NCBI GenBank assembly: GCA_907163345.1
Contig: CAJQUN010000055.1
Coordinates: 4,216,001-4,280,000, forward strand
Source: Haberlea rhodopensis
Lineage: Eukaryota; Streptophyta; Magnoliopsida; Lamiales; Gesneriaceae
DNA length: 64,000 nucleotides
Reading direction: 5' to 3'
The number at the start of each line of letters is the position of its first letter. Within the stretch, counting starts at the first letter, position 1. Positions 22,890-34,598 of the stretch are shown in pieces. Under the pieces are notes generated by a model. The model was not told where the DNA came from. It worked only from the letters and a program-made list of their open reading frames with translations, and made no database searches. The position numbers and the translations under genes are program-made.

Positions 22890-23568
22890 TGTGATGCCCC
22901 GAAATTAATTAATGGTAACTTGGACATTAATTATGTTTATATGATGTATCATGTGTTGATGGATTTATGTGTTGGGTATTAAGATGTTAACATGATTAAT
23001 TGTGTTAAATTATCAAATATGAGGAAGATGTGATTTTAAATGAAGTTTAGAGCATTGTTGAAAAATGCTTTTGAAATACCAAGTAGGGTATTTTATACAT
23101 CATGTTAAGTTTGGGGTACAATTTTTATTAAGTCATTACAACCCCTTTTTAATCCCATACCCATCACTTTAAACCCCCCACTTTACTCTCACCTTTTAAA
23201 AATCCCCAAATCACTTCCCAATCCCAAACCCTACCCATTTTCGAAATCCACCAAAAAGGAAGAAGGAAAGTTCCACAAAAACCTTGTTTGTGTGATCTTT
23301 GCTAGGATTTGGAGCCTACAAGAGGTATGGAACCATTCCTATAAGTTTTATGATGTTTGGTGTTGAAATGGGTTAAGTTTTTGATGTTTTATGTGGGTTT
23401 GTTTGGGTATGTGTTGTTTATGGTTGGGGTATGATTTTTGAAGTGTTTTATGTTGGTTTTGGTGGGTTATGATGTTATTAAAGTTGTTAAGAAGTTTGGT
23501 TTTGGGTAGCATGTGAAAGAGCTTGAAAAATGAGCATTAATGGCGAAAATTCGATGTACAGCACTCGG

Positions 23569-23776
23569 CGATCGATCGCCCGTTCTTGGCGATCGATCGC
23601 GAGCGTCCAGTACCAGCCAGAGGCATTTGGCGATCGATCGCCACTTTTGGGCGATCGATCGGCGAGCCTGGCGATCGATCGCGCCAAAAGTGGCGATCGA
23701 TCGCCAAGAAGGAAATTTTGCCCCCTCGTCCAGTGTGGTCTCGCGATCGATCGCGCCTGGGCGGCGATCGATCGCG
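23569..23776. repeat. CGATCGATCG palindrome cluster, D 5' LTR
   Basis: Eight perfect decamers, most inside longer palindromes such as GGCGATCGATCGCC. The same set lies at 30355-30563 in the 3' LTR. All eight are preserved in both copies. Confidence 0.93.
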
Positions 23777-23984
23777 AGCTGAAGAAAAGTGGATTTTTGA
23801 TATTTTTGTGGGATTTTTGGATATTGGACTATGTTTAGCTTCTAATATCAATTTGTATGGTTGTGTAGAACCATCCCAGGTGCCCACAACATCCAGGAGA
23901 TAAAGCTCTCCAAATTCTCCACTTTTGGGAATTAAGGTACGTAAGAGACGTACGAGCATCGGACGGTAAACCATAGCCCTTACA

Positions 23985-24160
23985 TATTATGATGATGTTT
24001 AAGATGATGTTTACGATGATGACGTTTAAGATGATGTTATGATGATGATGCTTATGATGATGTTATGATGATGATGCTTATGATGATGTTACGATGATGA
24101 TGCTTACGATGATGTTATGATGATGATGCTTAAGATGATGTTATGATAACGATGTTTATG
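23985..24160 (+). repeat. GATGATGATG-rich low-complexity tract, D 5' LTR
   Basis: Imperfect repeats of the type ATGATGATGCTTATGATGATGTT with a period of about 27-30 bp. The other copy is at about 30775-30955. Confidence 0.85.
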
Positions 24161-24204
24161 AGGACGTCTATAATGACGAAGTTTATGATAAGGTCATACT
24201 GACG

Positions 24205-24465
24205 TGTATGGTTGGGTAAGACGCCCATGTGGTGAGACACCACCCAAAGCATATGATTGGGTAAGATGCCCACGTGGTAAGATGCCACGCAATGTTTATG
24301 ATATGGTAAGACGCCATATGATTGGGTAAGATGCCCACGTGGCAAGATGCCACGCAATGTTTATAATATGGTAAGACGCCATATGATTGGGTAAGATGCC
24401 CACGTGGTAAGATGCCACATGATGATTATGATATGGTAAGATACCATACAATGGGGTAAGACGCC
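24205..24465. repeat. 65-bp tandem repeat with G-box cores, D 5' LTR
   Basis: Units of GGTAAGATGCCCACGTGG and GGTAAGACGCCAT alternate with a 65-bp period. Each of three units contains a perfect CACGTG (24271, 24336, 24401). CACGTG is the classical plant bHLH/bZIP binding core. The 3' LTR has the same array at about 31000-31250. Confidence 0.85.
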
Positions 24466-24898
24466 CTAATATATGAATAAGAGCCAGGGATAACAAAGGA
24501 AGTCGAAGGACGACCAATAACCTTTACTTAACTAGGATGTTATGCATTATTGTATGCTTTTATGTAATGTTAAGTAAACATGTGTATGCTCATGATGTGT
24601 TATCCCTGTAGGTACACTTTTGGACCAAGGGCCTAGGGTCGGGTTGAGGAAGTGAGCTAAAGGGAGCATGATGAACGTAGGAAGCAGGATTTTGATAGTC
24701 TCTACTCTAGGAGTAGTGTAAATCTATAGCTTTAACATTCTTTATTGGGAATGTAATTAAATAGCTTTTGAAAACTTTATTTTGGCCTGTAATCTCCTTA
24801 GCTCAAGCTACAACCGGAACCCTTAAGAGGTTATAAATGCATGTTCTGTCCAATTTATGTGTACTAAATGATATTAAGGTAGGAAGACCCTACATTAG

Positions 24899-24910
24899 TG
24901 GTATCAGAGC
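24899..24910 (+). other. Element D primer-binding site (tRNA-iMet)
   Basis: TGGTATCAGAGC, 4 bp after the LTR, as in B. Confidence 0.92.
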
Positions 24911-25100
24911 AGTGGTTAGATAACCCGGGAATGAGTGAAGGGTAGCCTTAGCAATAAGTTAGCTAGGTGCCTACTTTCGAACATGTTTTGTGCATAAGTT
25001 GCATATGAAGTATATGATGTTATGCTAACATGTTTTGTTTATCTAACAAAGTATTATACGAACTGCTTTTGGATCTTGTTGTTAATCCTTGTGTTGCAGT

Positions 25101-25995
25101 ATGGCAGCAAATGTGGAGGTAGGTGACGCAGTGAGCGTCAATGCAAGCGCGGGACGTACGAATCCCCTACCCCCGCCAGCTTTTGATGATGAACCGGCCG
25201 AACAACAGTTGTTGCCAGGGGAGCTAAGCTTAACTCAGTTTCTTGCTTACCGACCCCCAACCTTTGAAGGAACCGAAACTGGGGAACGAGCTGAGGAATG
25301 GTTGGAAAGAATAGAACAAATCTTTGTGGCAGCCCCATGTGCGAAGACAGCGTGGATACGGTTAGCAGAGTTCCAGTTGGCCAAGAAGGCGCTGATGTGG
25401 TGGAAGACCACTGTGGTAGAGCAAGAGGCTCAAGGTCATGAAGTTAACTGGAAAATGTTTCGAACTCGCTTCCTGAACCGTTATTTCTCGGCTGCAGCAC
25501 GACAGGCTAAGGAAGATGAATTCACTCACCTCAAGCAAGGTAATATGTCGGTATCGGATTATGCTCTTCAGTTTTGCTCCTTGCTCCGATATGTGCCTCA
25601 CATTGCCACGAGCACGCAAGCAAAGATGAGGAATTTCATGAAAGGATTGAGGCCGGAGCTATACGATAGGGTGATCACTTATGGCCCTACTTGTTTTGAT
25701 GATGCACTCTCAAGGGCTGAGCTAGCCGAACTAGGAGTGGGTGCATACCCTGATGTTGTACCACCGTCGGCACCCTCTCAGAAAAATCCACTCCGGATAA
25801 TTTGAAGCCGAGGAATGATCAGTTCAAGTCAAGGGGGAACTCCTCAGCGTCAAGGTTTAGTGGTAAGAAGTCCGACAATAGGTGGAAAGGAAATCGAAGA
25901 GGTGATGCCCCATCTGGAAGGGGGCAGTCTCAGGGAGACAGATCCGGGAAGATCCAATGCACTCTTTGTGGGCAACCACATCTGGCGAAGACTGT
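25101..25995 (+). pseudogene. Element D gag, with two frameshifts
   Basis: It starts at the ATG after TTGCAGT. The capsid core (EEWLERIEQIF, MWWKTTVVEQ, FLNRYFSAAARQ, MRNFMKGLRPEL) is intact up to about 25785, where the frame is lost after APSQKNP. It resumes in another frame (KPRNDQFKSRG) and reaches the first zinc knuckle (CTLCGQPHLAK), then is lost again at about 25987, where an A appears to be missing from the AAAG run. The second knuckle and protease are in a third frame. The residues are otherwise well conserved, which suggests recent damage. Confidence 0.87.
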
Positions 25996-27185
25996 ATAGG
26001 GTGCTATGTTTGTGGCGACAAGGGCCACTTTGCTAGACAGTGTCCCAACAGGGGAAGTCAACAGGGTTCTGCGGGGAGGCCTGCAGATAGGACAGCACAG
26101 CACAGACCACCCTTTGTACCGAGACAGCATGGAGGTCAGCCCATGGGGCCACCTCAAGGACAAGTCTATGCACTGACAAGGGAGCAGGCTTCAGCGGCTC
26201 CGGAGGAGGTTATAGCGGGTACGTGTCTTTTATTTACGCACCCTGCTTTTATATTGATCGACACAGGTGCGTCACACCCTTTTGTGTCGACAAGTTTTGT
26301 GGAAAGGCACCACTTATGCACTTCTCCGTCGCCCACGCCTCTTATAGTCTCGACCCCCGCTGGAAGAAGTATGATTACGGATCGGGTCGTCTACAATGGC
26401 CTCATTTATTTTGAGGATAAAGAACTAAGGTCAGATTTGATTGTTCTAGGAATGTCAGATTTTGATTGCATTCTGGGCATTGATGTTCTGAACAGGTATC
26501 AGGCAGTTGTGAACTGCAGGCAGAGAACTGTACGGTTTAAATCCGATATGGGGGTTCCATGGACGTTCTATGGGGATGGTTCCCGCTCTAAGATTCCGTT
26601 GATATCTGCTGTCAAGATGGCGCAGTTGTTGGAACGAGGTCATTCAGGATATCTCATTTATGCCGTCGATGTTACGGAAAAGAAAGGAGAAGTGAAAGTT
26701 GAGGATGTGCCCGTAGTGGCGGAGTTCCCTGATGTCTTTCCGGAGGAGATTCCCGGATTCCCGCCGACGAGAGAGGTCGAGTTTGGGATTGAATTATTAC
26801 CGGGGACGTCTGCCATTTCTCGTGCCCCTTATAGGATGGCACCAGCGGAGCTAAGGGAATTAAAGATTCAGTTGCAAGAGCTCCTTGATAAGGGCTATAT
26901 ACGCCCTAGCGTATCGCCCTGGGGAGCACCAGTGTTATTTGTGAAGAAGAAAGATGGTTCGATGCGTTTGTGCATCGATTACAGACAACTGAACAAAGCC
27001 ACAGTGAAGAATAAGTACCCACTTCCGAGGATCGATGATTTATTTGATCAGTTACAGGGTACGAGGCTCTACAGTAAGATCGATCTGAGGTCGGGGTACC
27101 ATCAGATTCGAGTGAGAGAAGAGGATGTCCAGAAGACAGCCTTCAGAACTAGGTATGGGCACTATGAATTCCTAGTCATGCCTCT
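25990..27185 (+). pseudogene. Element D second zinc knuckle, protease and RT N-terminal half
   Basis: The knuckle CYVCGDKGHFARQC is followed by VYALTREQA, the aspartic protease with DTGA at 26260, and RT through KNKYPLPRIDDLFDQLQG and GYHQIRVREEDVQKTAFRTRYGHYEF in two adjoining blocks. The frame is lost at about 27185, where an extra T turns MPFGVTNAP into MPLWGDK. The DTGAS-HPFVS stretch has a P where the others have S (HSFVS). Confidence 0.87.
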
Positions 27186-28384
27186 TTGGGGTGACAAATG
27201 CCCCGGCTGTTTTCATGAGTTTGATGAACAAGGTGTTCCAGCCGTATTTGGATCAATTCGTCATAGTTTTCATTGACGACATACTCATCTACTCTAGGAC
27301 TGAAGAAGATCATGTACGGCACTTGAGGACAGTACTTCAGATCCTTAGGGATCATCAGTTGTATGCTAAGCTTAGCAAGTGCGAATTCTGGTTAGACAGC
27401 GTGGTGTTCCTAGGCCATGTCATATCTAGCCAAGGGATATCTGTGGATCCGAGGAAGATTGAAGCTGTGATGGAGTGGGCAGCACCCACTTCTGTACCCG
27501 AGATACGGAGTTTTCTTGGCTTAGCAGGTTATTACCGACGTTTTGTCGAGGGATTTTCTAAGATCGCTAAGCCATTGACACAGCTGACTCAGAAAGGGGT
27601 CCCGTTCTTCTGGTCCGAAGCTTGTGAGGAAAGCTTCCAAGAATTGAAGCGTCGTTTGACGACAGCACCAGTGTTGGTGATTCCGTCTGAGGACAAGAGG
27701 TTTGCTTTGTACACGGATGCATCATTGCAAGGTTTGGGCTGTGTACTGATGCAAGACAGACAAGTGGTAGCCTATGCTTCGAGACAGTTGAAGCCTCATG
27801 AGACCAGATACCCAGTCCATGATCTGGAACTGGCAGCTATCATTTTCGCCTTGAAGATTTGGCGTCATTACCTTTATGGTACTACGTTTACCATTTTTAC
27901 GGACCATAAGAGCCTGAAGTTCTTGTTCACTCAGGCAGAGTTGAATATGAGGCAAAGGAGGTGGATGGATTTACTCAAGGATTATGACTGTGAAATTGAG
28001 TACCATCCTGGTAAGGCAAATTTGATAGCATACGCCTTAAGTCGTAAGGTGAAAAATACCGCTGAGGATGTTATGTACTTATCAGCTTTGATGACTTCCT
28101 ATTGCCATCTGGGCTATGACTTCGATGTAGACACGTCGCCGGTGCGAGTGTCGACCTTATTGGCTGAGCCAGACGTATTTGAAGCTATCAGGAAAGCCCA
28201 GAGGTCGGATGATGAAGTGCAGAGATGGTCATCGATAGCACTTCGAGGTCAGCCAACAAAGTTTAGTGTGGCTGAAGATGACTCTTTAAGATTGGGCAAC
28301 CGATGGGTGGTCCCAGATGCGCCAGGATTGCGTAAAGGAATTTTAGAACGGGCTCATAATAGCCGGTTCAGTATCCACCCGTGG
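27186..28384 (+). pseudogene. Element D RT C-terminal half, RNase H, integrase start
   Basis: It holds RT with the catalytic FIDD at 27269-27280, then RNase H (YTDASLQGLG, DLELAAIIFALK, TDHKSLKF). The usual ADALSRK reads AYALSRK, replacing the conserved aspartate. It ends in the integrase HHCC region (HNSRFSIHP) and loses the frame at about 28384. Confidence 0.87.
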
Positions 28385-29618
28385 AGGAAGAAAGATGTAT
28401 AAGGACCTAAGTGGTCAATTCTGGTGGAGACGCATGAAGCGTGATGTGATCAGCTTCGTTAAGAGATGTTTGATCTGCCAACAAGTAAAGGCAGAAAGGC
28501 AGAGGCCTGGTGGCGAGCTGAAGAGCTTGGAGGTACCTAAGTGGAAGTGGGAGCATATATCTATGGACTTCGTGACCCACTTGCCAAGGTCGGCCTCTGG
28601 ATTTGATGCGATCTGGGTGATCGTAGATAGGCTGACGAAGGTAGCTCATTTCATCCCTTACAGTATGACTTTCACGTATTTAAAGATGGCCCAATTATAT
28701 GTACGGGATGTAGTGAGGTTGCATGGGATTCCAGTCTCGATCGTGTCTGACAGAGACCCAAGGTTTACTTCTCATTTCTGGGAGGGTCTCCAGACAGCCT
28801 TGGGCACCGAGGTGAGACTAAGTACAGCCTATCACCCTCAGACTGATGGCCAAACGGAGCGTACTATACAGACGCTCGAAGATATGCTGAGGGCATGTGT
28901 TTTGGAGTTTGATACTCCGTGGCAAGAATCTATACCACTGGTTGAGTTCTCATACAATAACAGCTATCAGGCGAGCATTCAAATGGCCCCTTTTGAAGCT
29001 CTTTACGGACGACGATGTAGGTCACCGCTGTATTGGGAGGACTTGACGAGTAAAGCGGTCGGAGGACCGGATATGATTAAGGACATGGAGGAAAAGATTA
29101 AGATGATACGCTTAAAGATGAAAGCGGCCCAAGATAGGCAAGCAGCCTATGCAAATAAGCGGCGACGGCCGCTAGAATTTCAAGTGGGAGACAAGGTCTT
29201 CTTGAAAATCTCACCCTTCAGGGGTGTTGTTCGATTTGGTATGCGGGGGAAGTTATCCCCGAGGTATGTTGGACCGTATGAGGTGTTACAGCGTATCGGC
29301 ACTTTGGCTTACCGATTGGCTCTACCGCCGTCCTTATCCGGAATTCATGATGTCTTCCATGTTTCTATGTTGAGAAAGTACGAGCCAGATCCGTCTCATG
29401 TTTTACAGCCTACTGAAGTGCAGTTAGACTCAGATGTATCCTACGTTGAACGACCGGTCAGAATTCTGGATCGTGAGGATCGCAGATTACGAAGCAAAGT
29501 TATACCGATGGTCAAAGTTCAGTGGGATAGTCGGGGTGTCGAGGAGGCTACGTGGGAGACGGAGCGGCATATGATGCAGCATTACCCCGAACTATTTTCT
29601 GGTATGATTTATGTTTAG
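28385..29618 (+). pseudogene. Element D integrase and chromodomain
   Basis: This holds the end of the zinc finger (KRCLICQQVKAE), the DDE core (MDFVTHLPRS, VSDRDPRFTSHFW, YHPQTDGQTERTIQ), the GPY/F module and the chromodomain (VKVQWDSRGVEEATWETERH). The frame runs a few codons past the stop used by B. Apart from the upstream frameshift this part looks undamaged. Confidence 0.88.
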
Positions 29619-29641
29619 TTTCTTTTGGGTAAGTGCATACG

Positions 29642-29676
29642 ATTTCGAGGACGAAATCTTGTAAGTAGGGGAGTAA
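29642..29676 (+). other. Element D pre-PPT hairpin and polypurine tract
   Basis: ATTTCG-AGGA-CGAAAT (29642-29657) is followed by GTAAGTAGGGGAGTAA and the 3' LTR start. Confidence 0.85.
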
Positions 29677-31679
29677 TGTGATGCCCCGAAATTAATTAAT
29701 GGTAACTTGGACATTAATTATGTTTATATGATGTATCATGTGTTGATGGATTTATGTGTTGGGTATTAAGATGTTAACATGATTAATTGTGTTAAATTAT
29801 CAAATATGAGGAAGATGTGATTTTAAATGAAGTGTAGAGCATTGTTGAAAAATGCTTTTGAAATACCAAGTAGGGTATTTTATACATCATGTTAAGTTTG
29901 GGGTACAATTTTTATTAAGTCATTACAACCCCTTTTTAATCCCATACCCATCACTTTAAACCCCCCACTTTACTCTCACCTTTTAAAAATCCCCAAATCA
30001 CTTCCCAATCCCAAACCCTACCCATTTTCGAAATCCACCAAAAAGGAAGAAGGAAAGTTCCACAAAAACCTTGTTTGTGTGATCTTTGCTAGGATTTGGA
30101 GCCTACAAGAGGTATGGAACCATTCCTATAAGTTTTATGATGTTTGGTGTTGAAATGGGTTAAGTTTTTGATGTTTTATGTGGGTTTGTTTGGGTATGTG
30201 TTGTTTATGGTTGGGGTATGATTTTTGAAGTGTTTTATGTTGGTTTTGGTGGGTTATGATGTTATTGAAGTTGTTAAGAAGTTTGGTTTTGGGTAGCATG
30301 TGAAAGAGCTTGAAAAATGAGCATTAATGGCGAAAATTCGATGTACAGCACTCGGCGATCGATCGCCCGTTCTTGGCGATCGATCGCGAGCGTCCAGTAC
30401 CAGCCAGAGGCATTTGGCGATCGATCGCCACTTTTGGGCGATCGATCGGCGAGCCTGGCGATCGATCGCGCCAAAAGTGGCGATCGATCGCCAAGAAGGA
30501 AATTTTGCCCCCTCGTCCAGTGTGGTCTCGCGATCGATCGCGCCTGGGCGGCGATCGATCGCGAGCTGAAGAAAAGTGGATTTTTGATATTTTTGTGGGA
30601 TTTTTGGATATTGGACTATGTTTAGCTTCTAATATCAATTTGTATGGTTGTGTAGAACCATCCCAGGTGCCCACAACATCCAGGAGATAAAGCTCTCCAA
30701 ATTCTCCACTTTTGGGAATTAAGGTACGTAAGAGACGTACGAGCATCGGACGGTAAACCATGCCCTTACATATTATGATGATGTTTAAGATGATGTTTAC
30801 GATGATGACGTTTAAGATGATGTTATGATGATGATGCTTATGATGATGTTATGATGATGATGCTTATGATGATGTTACGATGATGATGCTTACGATGATG
30901 TTATGATGATGATGCTTAAGATGATGTTATGATAACGATGTTTATGAGGACGTCTATAATGACGAAGTTTATGATAAGGTCATACGACGTGTATGGTTGG
31001 GTAAGACGCCCATGTGGTGAGACACCACCCAAAGCATATGATTGGGTAAGATGCCCACGTGGTAAGATGCCACGCAATGTTTATGATATGGTAAGACGCC
31101 ATATGATTGGGTAAGATGCCCACGTGGCAAGATGCCACGCAATGTTTATAATATGGTAAGACGCCATATGATTGGGTAAGATGCCCACGTGGTAAGATGC
31201 CACATGATGATTATGATATGGTAAGATACCATACAATGGGGTAAGACACCCTAATATATGAATAAGAGCCAGGGATAACAAAGGAAGTCGAAGGACGACC
31301 AATAACCTTTACTTAACTAGGATGTTATGCATTATTGTATGCTTTTATGTAATGTTAAGTAAACATGTGTATGCTCATGATGTGTTATCCCTGTAGGTAC
31401 ACTTTTGGACCAAGGGCCTAGGGTCGGGTTGAGGAAGTGAGCTAAAGGGAGCATGATGAACGTAGGAAGCAGGATTTTGATAGTCTATACTCTAGGAGTA
31501 GTGTAAATCTATAGCTTTAACATTCTTTATTGGGAATGTAATTAAATAGCTTTTGAAAACTTTATTTTGGCCTGTAATCTCCTTAGCTCAAGCTACAACC
31601 GGAACCCTTAAGAGGTTATAAATGCATGTTCTGTCCAATTTATGTGTACTAAATGATATTAAGGTAGGAAGACCCTACA
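29677..31679 (+). repeat. Element D 3' LTR
   Basis: Same plan as the 5' LTR: palindrome cluster at 30355-30563, GTACGT hairpin at 30721-30745 and G-box repeats at about 31000-31250. Differences seen include AAGTTTAG/AAGTGTAG, ATTAAAG/ATTGAAG and CCATAGCC/CCATGCC. Confidence 0.94.
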
Positions 31680-31915
31680 ATATCCCTTTATACAATTCTT
31701 TATTAAAACATGCTAGTATTTCCTTGCAACTAGTAAATTGGATTCTTGAATCCTCAAATCAAATGATCTTGTAATTTCATGTATTTAACCACTTTGTTCA
31801 GCGCTAAACCGAGTCCACGTAATACGGTAAATAATTCTTCCACGTAATATAGTAAATAATTCTTTGATTACCCAAATTAATCACCCGTATTAGTGATTCA
31901 TTCTCGAGTATCACA
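31680..31915 (-). repeat. LTR relic I, outer piece
   Basis: Read on the minus strand it starts TGTGATACTCGAGAATG at 31915, the TG start and general form of the LTRs here. It runs to the D insertion and continues at 22889. It is a separate, older family from C. No polypurine tract precedes it, so it may have been a 5' LTR. Confidence 0.6.
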
Positions 31916-31924
31916 GACACGATG

Positions 31925-32011
31925 TTGTTGAGGCATATAGTTGATGCCATGAGGAGTATGTCATTGTTGGGCATATTGTATATTCATGTTGTTGAGGCAT
32001 ATGATTGATGC
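31925..32011 (+). repeat. 63-bp minisatellite (left part)
   Basis: Units containing TTGAGGCATATAGTTGATGCC and GGAGTATGTCATTGTTGGGC, period about 63 bp. The array continues at 40557 beyond element E, which was inserted in it. Confidence 0.8.
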
Positions 32012-34405
32012 TGTGATGCTCGAAATAATTATATCTATTTATTATTGATTGTGGAATAATATGATATATTCATGGGATTAAATATGTGGATTTATAAATT
32101 GGGTGTGAGGTTGGAGTAAACTTTGTGTGGATATCTATGGAATTAATTTTGGATTTGTAAAATCAGGTTTTGGAATTTAACCAAGTGATTTTGGGTTGAA
32201 AATATTGTGTAAATTGAATTAAAGAGAGGTACTTGCAAATAATAAAATTTTATTATTTCATTTAAAATAAAAAAATAAAGATAGTGGATAGATATTTTTT
32301 GTGGAATATAAATTAATTAGATGAGGCTTTCATCTCCTTTTCTCATTCCTAGAACCCGATAAAAAGAAAAAAAGAAGAAGAGTGAAACCCTCCCCCATCC
32401 CCTTTCATCTTTTCGGTCATCCATGGCGTGAGGAAGCAGGGTGATTTTCCTGAAATTTCGGTAACACTTTCACAAAGGTTTGTAGGTGTAATAATACATT
32501 GTTTCTTGGTTATTCTTTCCCTTGAATTATATAGTGTGGGTTCGATTTTTTTCCACAGTTTGAGGATTGTGGTTGCCGAATTTTATTGTACTGTTGTGCA
32601 GAAATTACTTATTACTTAGCCAAGTTTTTACATGGATTGGGTTGTGTTTGTTACTGGATTGATCGATAGTTTGGTGGTGATTTAAAGCCCCAAATTTGTT
32701 ACTTTCCCTCTTGCAGTAGAAATGAATTGTGAATGCATCCTGGACTTTTTCTTTTCACGTTTGGATTATGTATTGCATCAATACTCTGAGTTATTTTCCC
32801 TTCTGTTTTATACGTTGGGTTCAGAGATGAGTGTTGTTCCAGCCATGTATGTTTAACGTACAGCTACTTTGACTTCTCCCTTCCTGTTTCGAAAATTCCA
32901 GCAATGTTCTGCACTTTCTTCTTGTTATTGTAAATTGTTGACTCGAATTATTAGTGTCTTCATGATGTGTTATTTCAGTTGAGTCTTGCCAGTTGAATGA
33001 GCATTGGATAATGAGGGTATAAACTGCTTTGTTGTGATTCCTTGTTGTCAATAATGTTTTATAAGTTTATTAATGTCTTTTGTAAGTCTTACCATGTGTC
33101 TTGCTTCATGAAGTGACCATATTTCATTTCGTCCACAGCTAAAGTATATAGTAGAACTGTGAACTTAATTTTTTGAAATTGAAATGGGTGATAGTAGAGA
33201 AATGATGGCATTATGATGGATTCAGTCGAAATAGTCTGATTTTGAGTTTAGGTATATACATCATTTGAATTGTTGGCTGTTGATATTAAATTGTTGAAAT
33301 AATGTAGATGATTCACAAGTTTCCGCGCAGATGAGAGTAACTTGACTTGCAATATTAATTATAAGGTACGTGGTGACGTACGAGCATGTATACCTAATAC
33401 TCATATATTCATGAATACATGTATTGGTGAATGTGATGTTTAAGATTAAGTAATTGAGTATGAGAATTGAGTTTAATACACGTGGAATGGTGGATACGTA
33501 GATGTACGTGATCGGGTAATCGAGTCGAACATTGATGCATTGTGCATGATTGATACGAGGAAATTATTGAGAACTGGGGTGATGGTTAGGCATAATTGCC
33601 TTGAATATGTGTTCGGTTATGATTGATCAAAAATGATGTGTTACGAGAATATCGATTTATCTTGGTGATGAGTTTCATATTTCAGTTAACGATATTGAAC
33701 ATGGTGATTGTGAAAATGTGAATTATGAAACAGGATCAGTTCAAGAAAGCTTATAATTGGTTCAGACTTATTCAAAGAGTGCACTTTATAATTTCCAGTA
33801 GTTTTATTTCGTTGAACTATGACTTAGTATATTGGTATGATTGCGATGATTATGTCGGTTTATGCTCACCGGTGTGGACTGTTTCTGTTGGAACAGGTAA
33901 AGCTGGTATGACTTTAAATTCAGGTAGTAAGTTCTCAAGGGATGATGGTGATCTCGGAAATGTGGTACAAGTATTGGTTGATGACGCATCTTATTTATGC
34001 ATTTAGAATGGTATTCATTTATTTATTGCTCGTATGTGAGCATCTGGATGCGTGTATTTGGACTGTATAAGGGTGTTGAAGCCCACTTTTGGTTTCTTTT
34101 AAGTATTGTGTTTTTCCCTGGCTGGGAGTTATTTTGTGATATGTTTAATTTTCGGATAGCTCAATTTATGGGGAGACTCTGACCAAATTTTTATAAAAAT
34201 CCACAATGTAAAAGTGGTGTAATAGTGATGATAATGGGTGAACCTTGAGTCTTATTGCTGGTAGAAGTGATCATTCCATGCTGAGTATTATTTATGTCAT
34301 GGAGAATATGTGAAACATGTAATGATTCTTTTAAAGAATGAAATTTTTTATACTCATACGACGTCATAAATGCACTGATACGAGTTAAGGGGTTGGGGCC
34401 TTACA
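32012..34405 (+). repeat. Element E 5' LTR
   Basis: It runs TGTGATGCTC to GGGCCTTACA. It has a GTACGT hairpin with loop GGTG (33363-33386) and a GCTCACCGGTGTGGACTGTTTCTG module (33866). The end module TGCCCAAATTTTTATAAAA-like (34167-34192) is shared with G and H. There is no CGATCGATCG cluster. Confidence 0.92.
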
Positions 34406-34406
34406 G

Positions 34407-34418
34407 TGGTATCAGAGC
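34407..34418 (+). other. Element E primer-binding site (tRNA-iMet)
   Basis: TGGTATCAGAGC starts 1 bp after the LTR, closer than the 4 bp in the other elements. Confidence 0.9.
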
Positions 34419-34598
34419 AGTGGTTAGCTCTTTCGGATGTTTAATGGCCTAGGGATGTGTTGATAGACATTTATATCACATACTTTGATGCATGATTGTA
34501 GTTTTCTGTCATTGTGACATGACGCCTGCTATGTGCATTTTATGATATGAAGCAATGAAAATTGGTGTTATTGCTAACCATCGTGATTACAGGATCGT

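Larger units (their letters stand above)
22890..24894 (+). repeat. Element D 5' LTR
   Basis: It runs TGTGATGCCC to AGACCCTACA. It contains the palindrome cluster (23569-23776), the GTAGAACCATCCCAGGT block (23866), the GTACGT hairpin with loop AAGAG (23934-23958), a GATGATGATG-rich stretch (23985-24160), and a 65-bp repeat with G-boxes. The last two take the place of the CGCT/AGCG array of the other LTRs. Confidence 0.94.
22890..31679 (+). mobile_element. Element D: chromovirus with two LTRs and a damaged gag-pol
   Basis: LTRs of 2005 and 2003 bp surround a primer site, gag-pol and a polypurine tract. The flanks are GTATC (22885-22889) and ATATC (31680-31684), a 5-bp duplication with one mismatch. 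By eye the LTRs differ by about four substitutions and two 1-bp indels. The insertion is therefore young although pol has at least four frameshifts. Confidence 0.94.

Noticed and set aside
23530..23974. Open frames of 66-145 codons on both strands rich in DRS, RSIA and AIDR repeats (also at 17563-18024, 14825-15167, 30274-30761 and 45857-46294).
   Set aside because: They are translations of the CGATCGATCG palindrome clusters, which lack stops in many frames. There is no start context, domain or conservation of frame.
33725..34182. Open frames of 61-93 codons in the E 5' LTR.
   Set aside because: The second LTR copy breaks these frames by substitutions and a small replacement near 40070, so they are not maintained.
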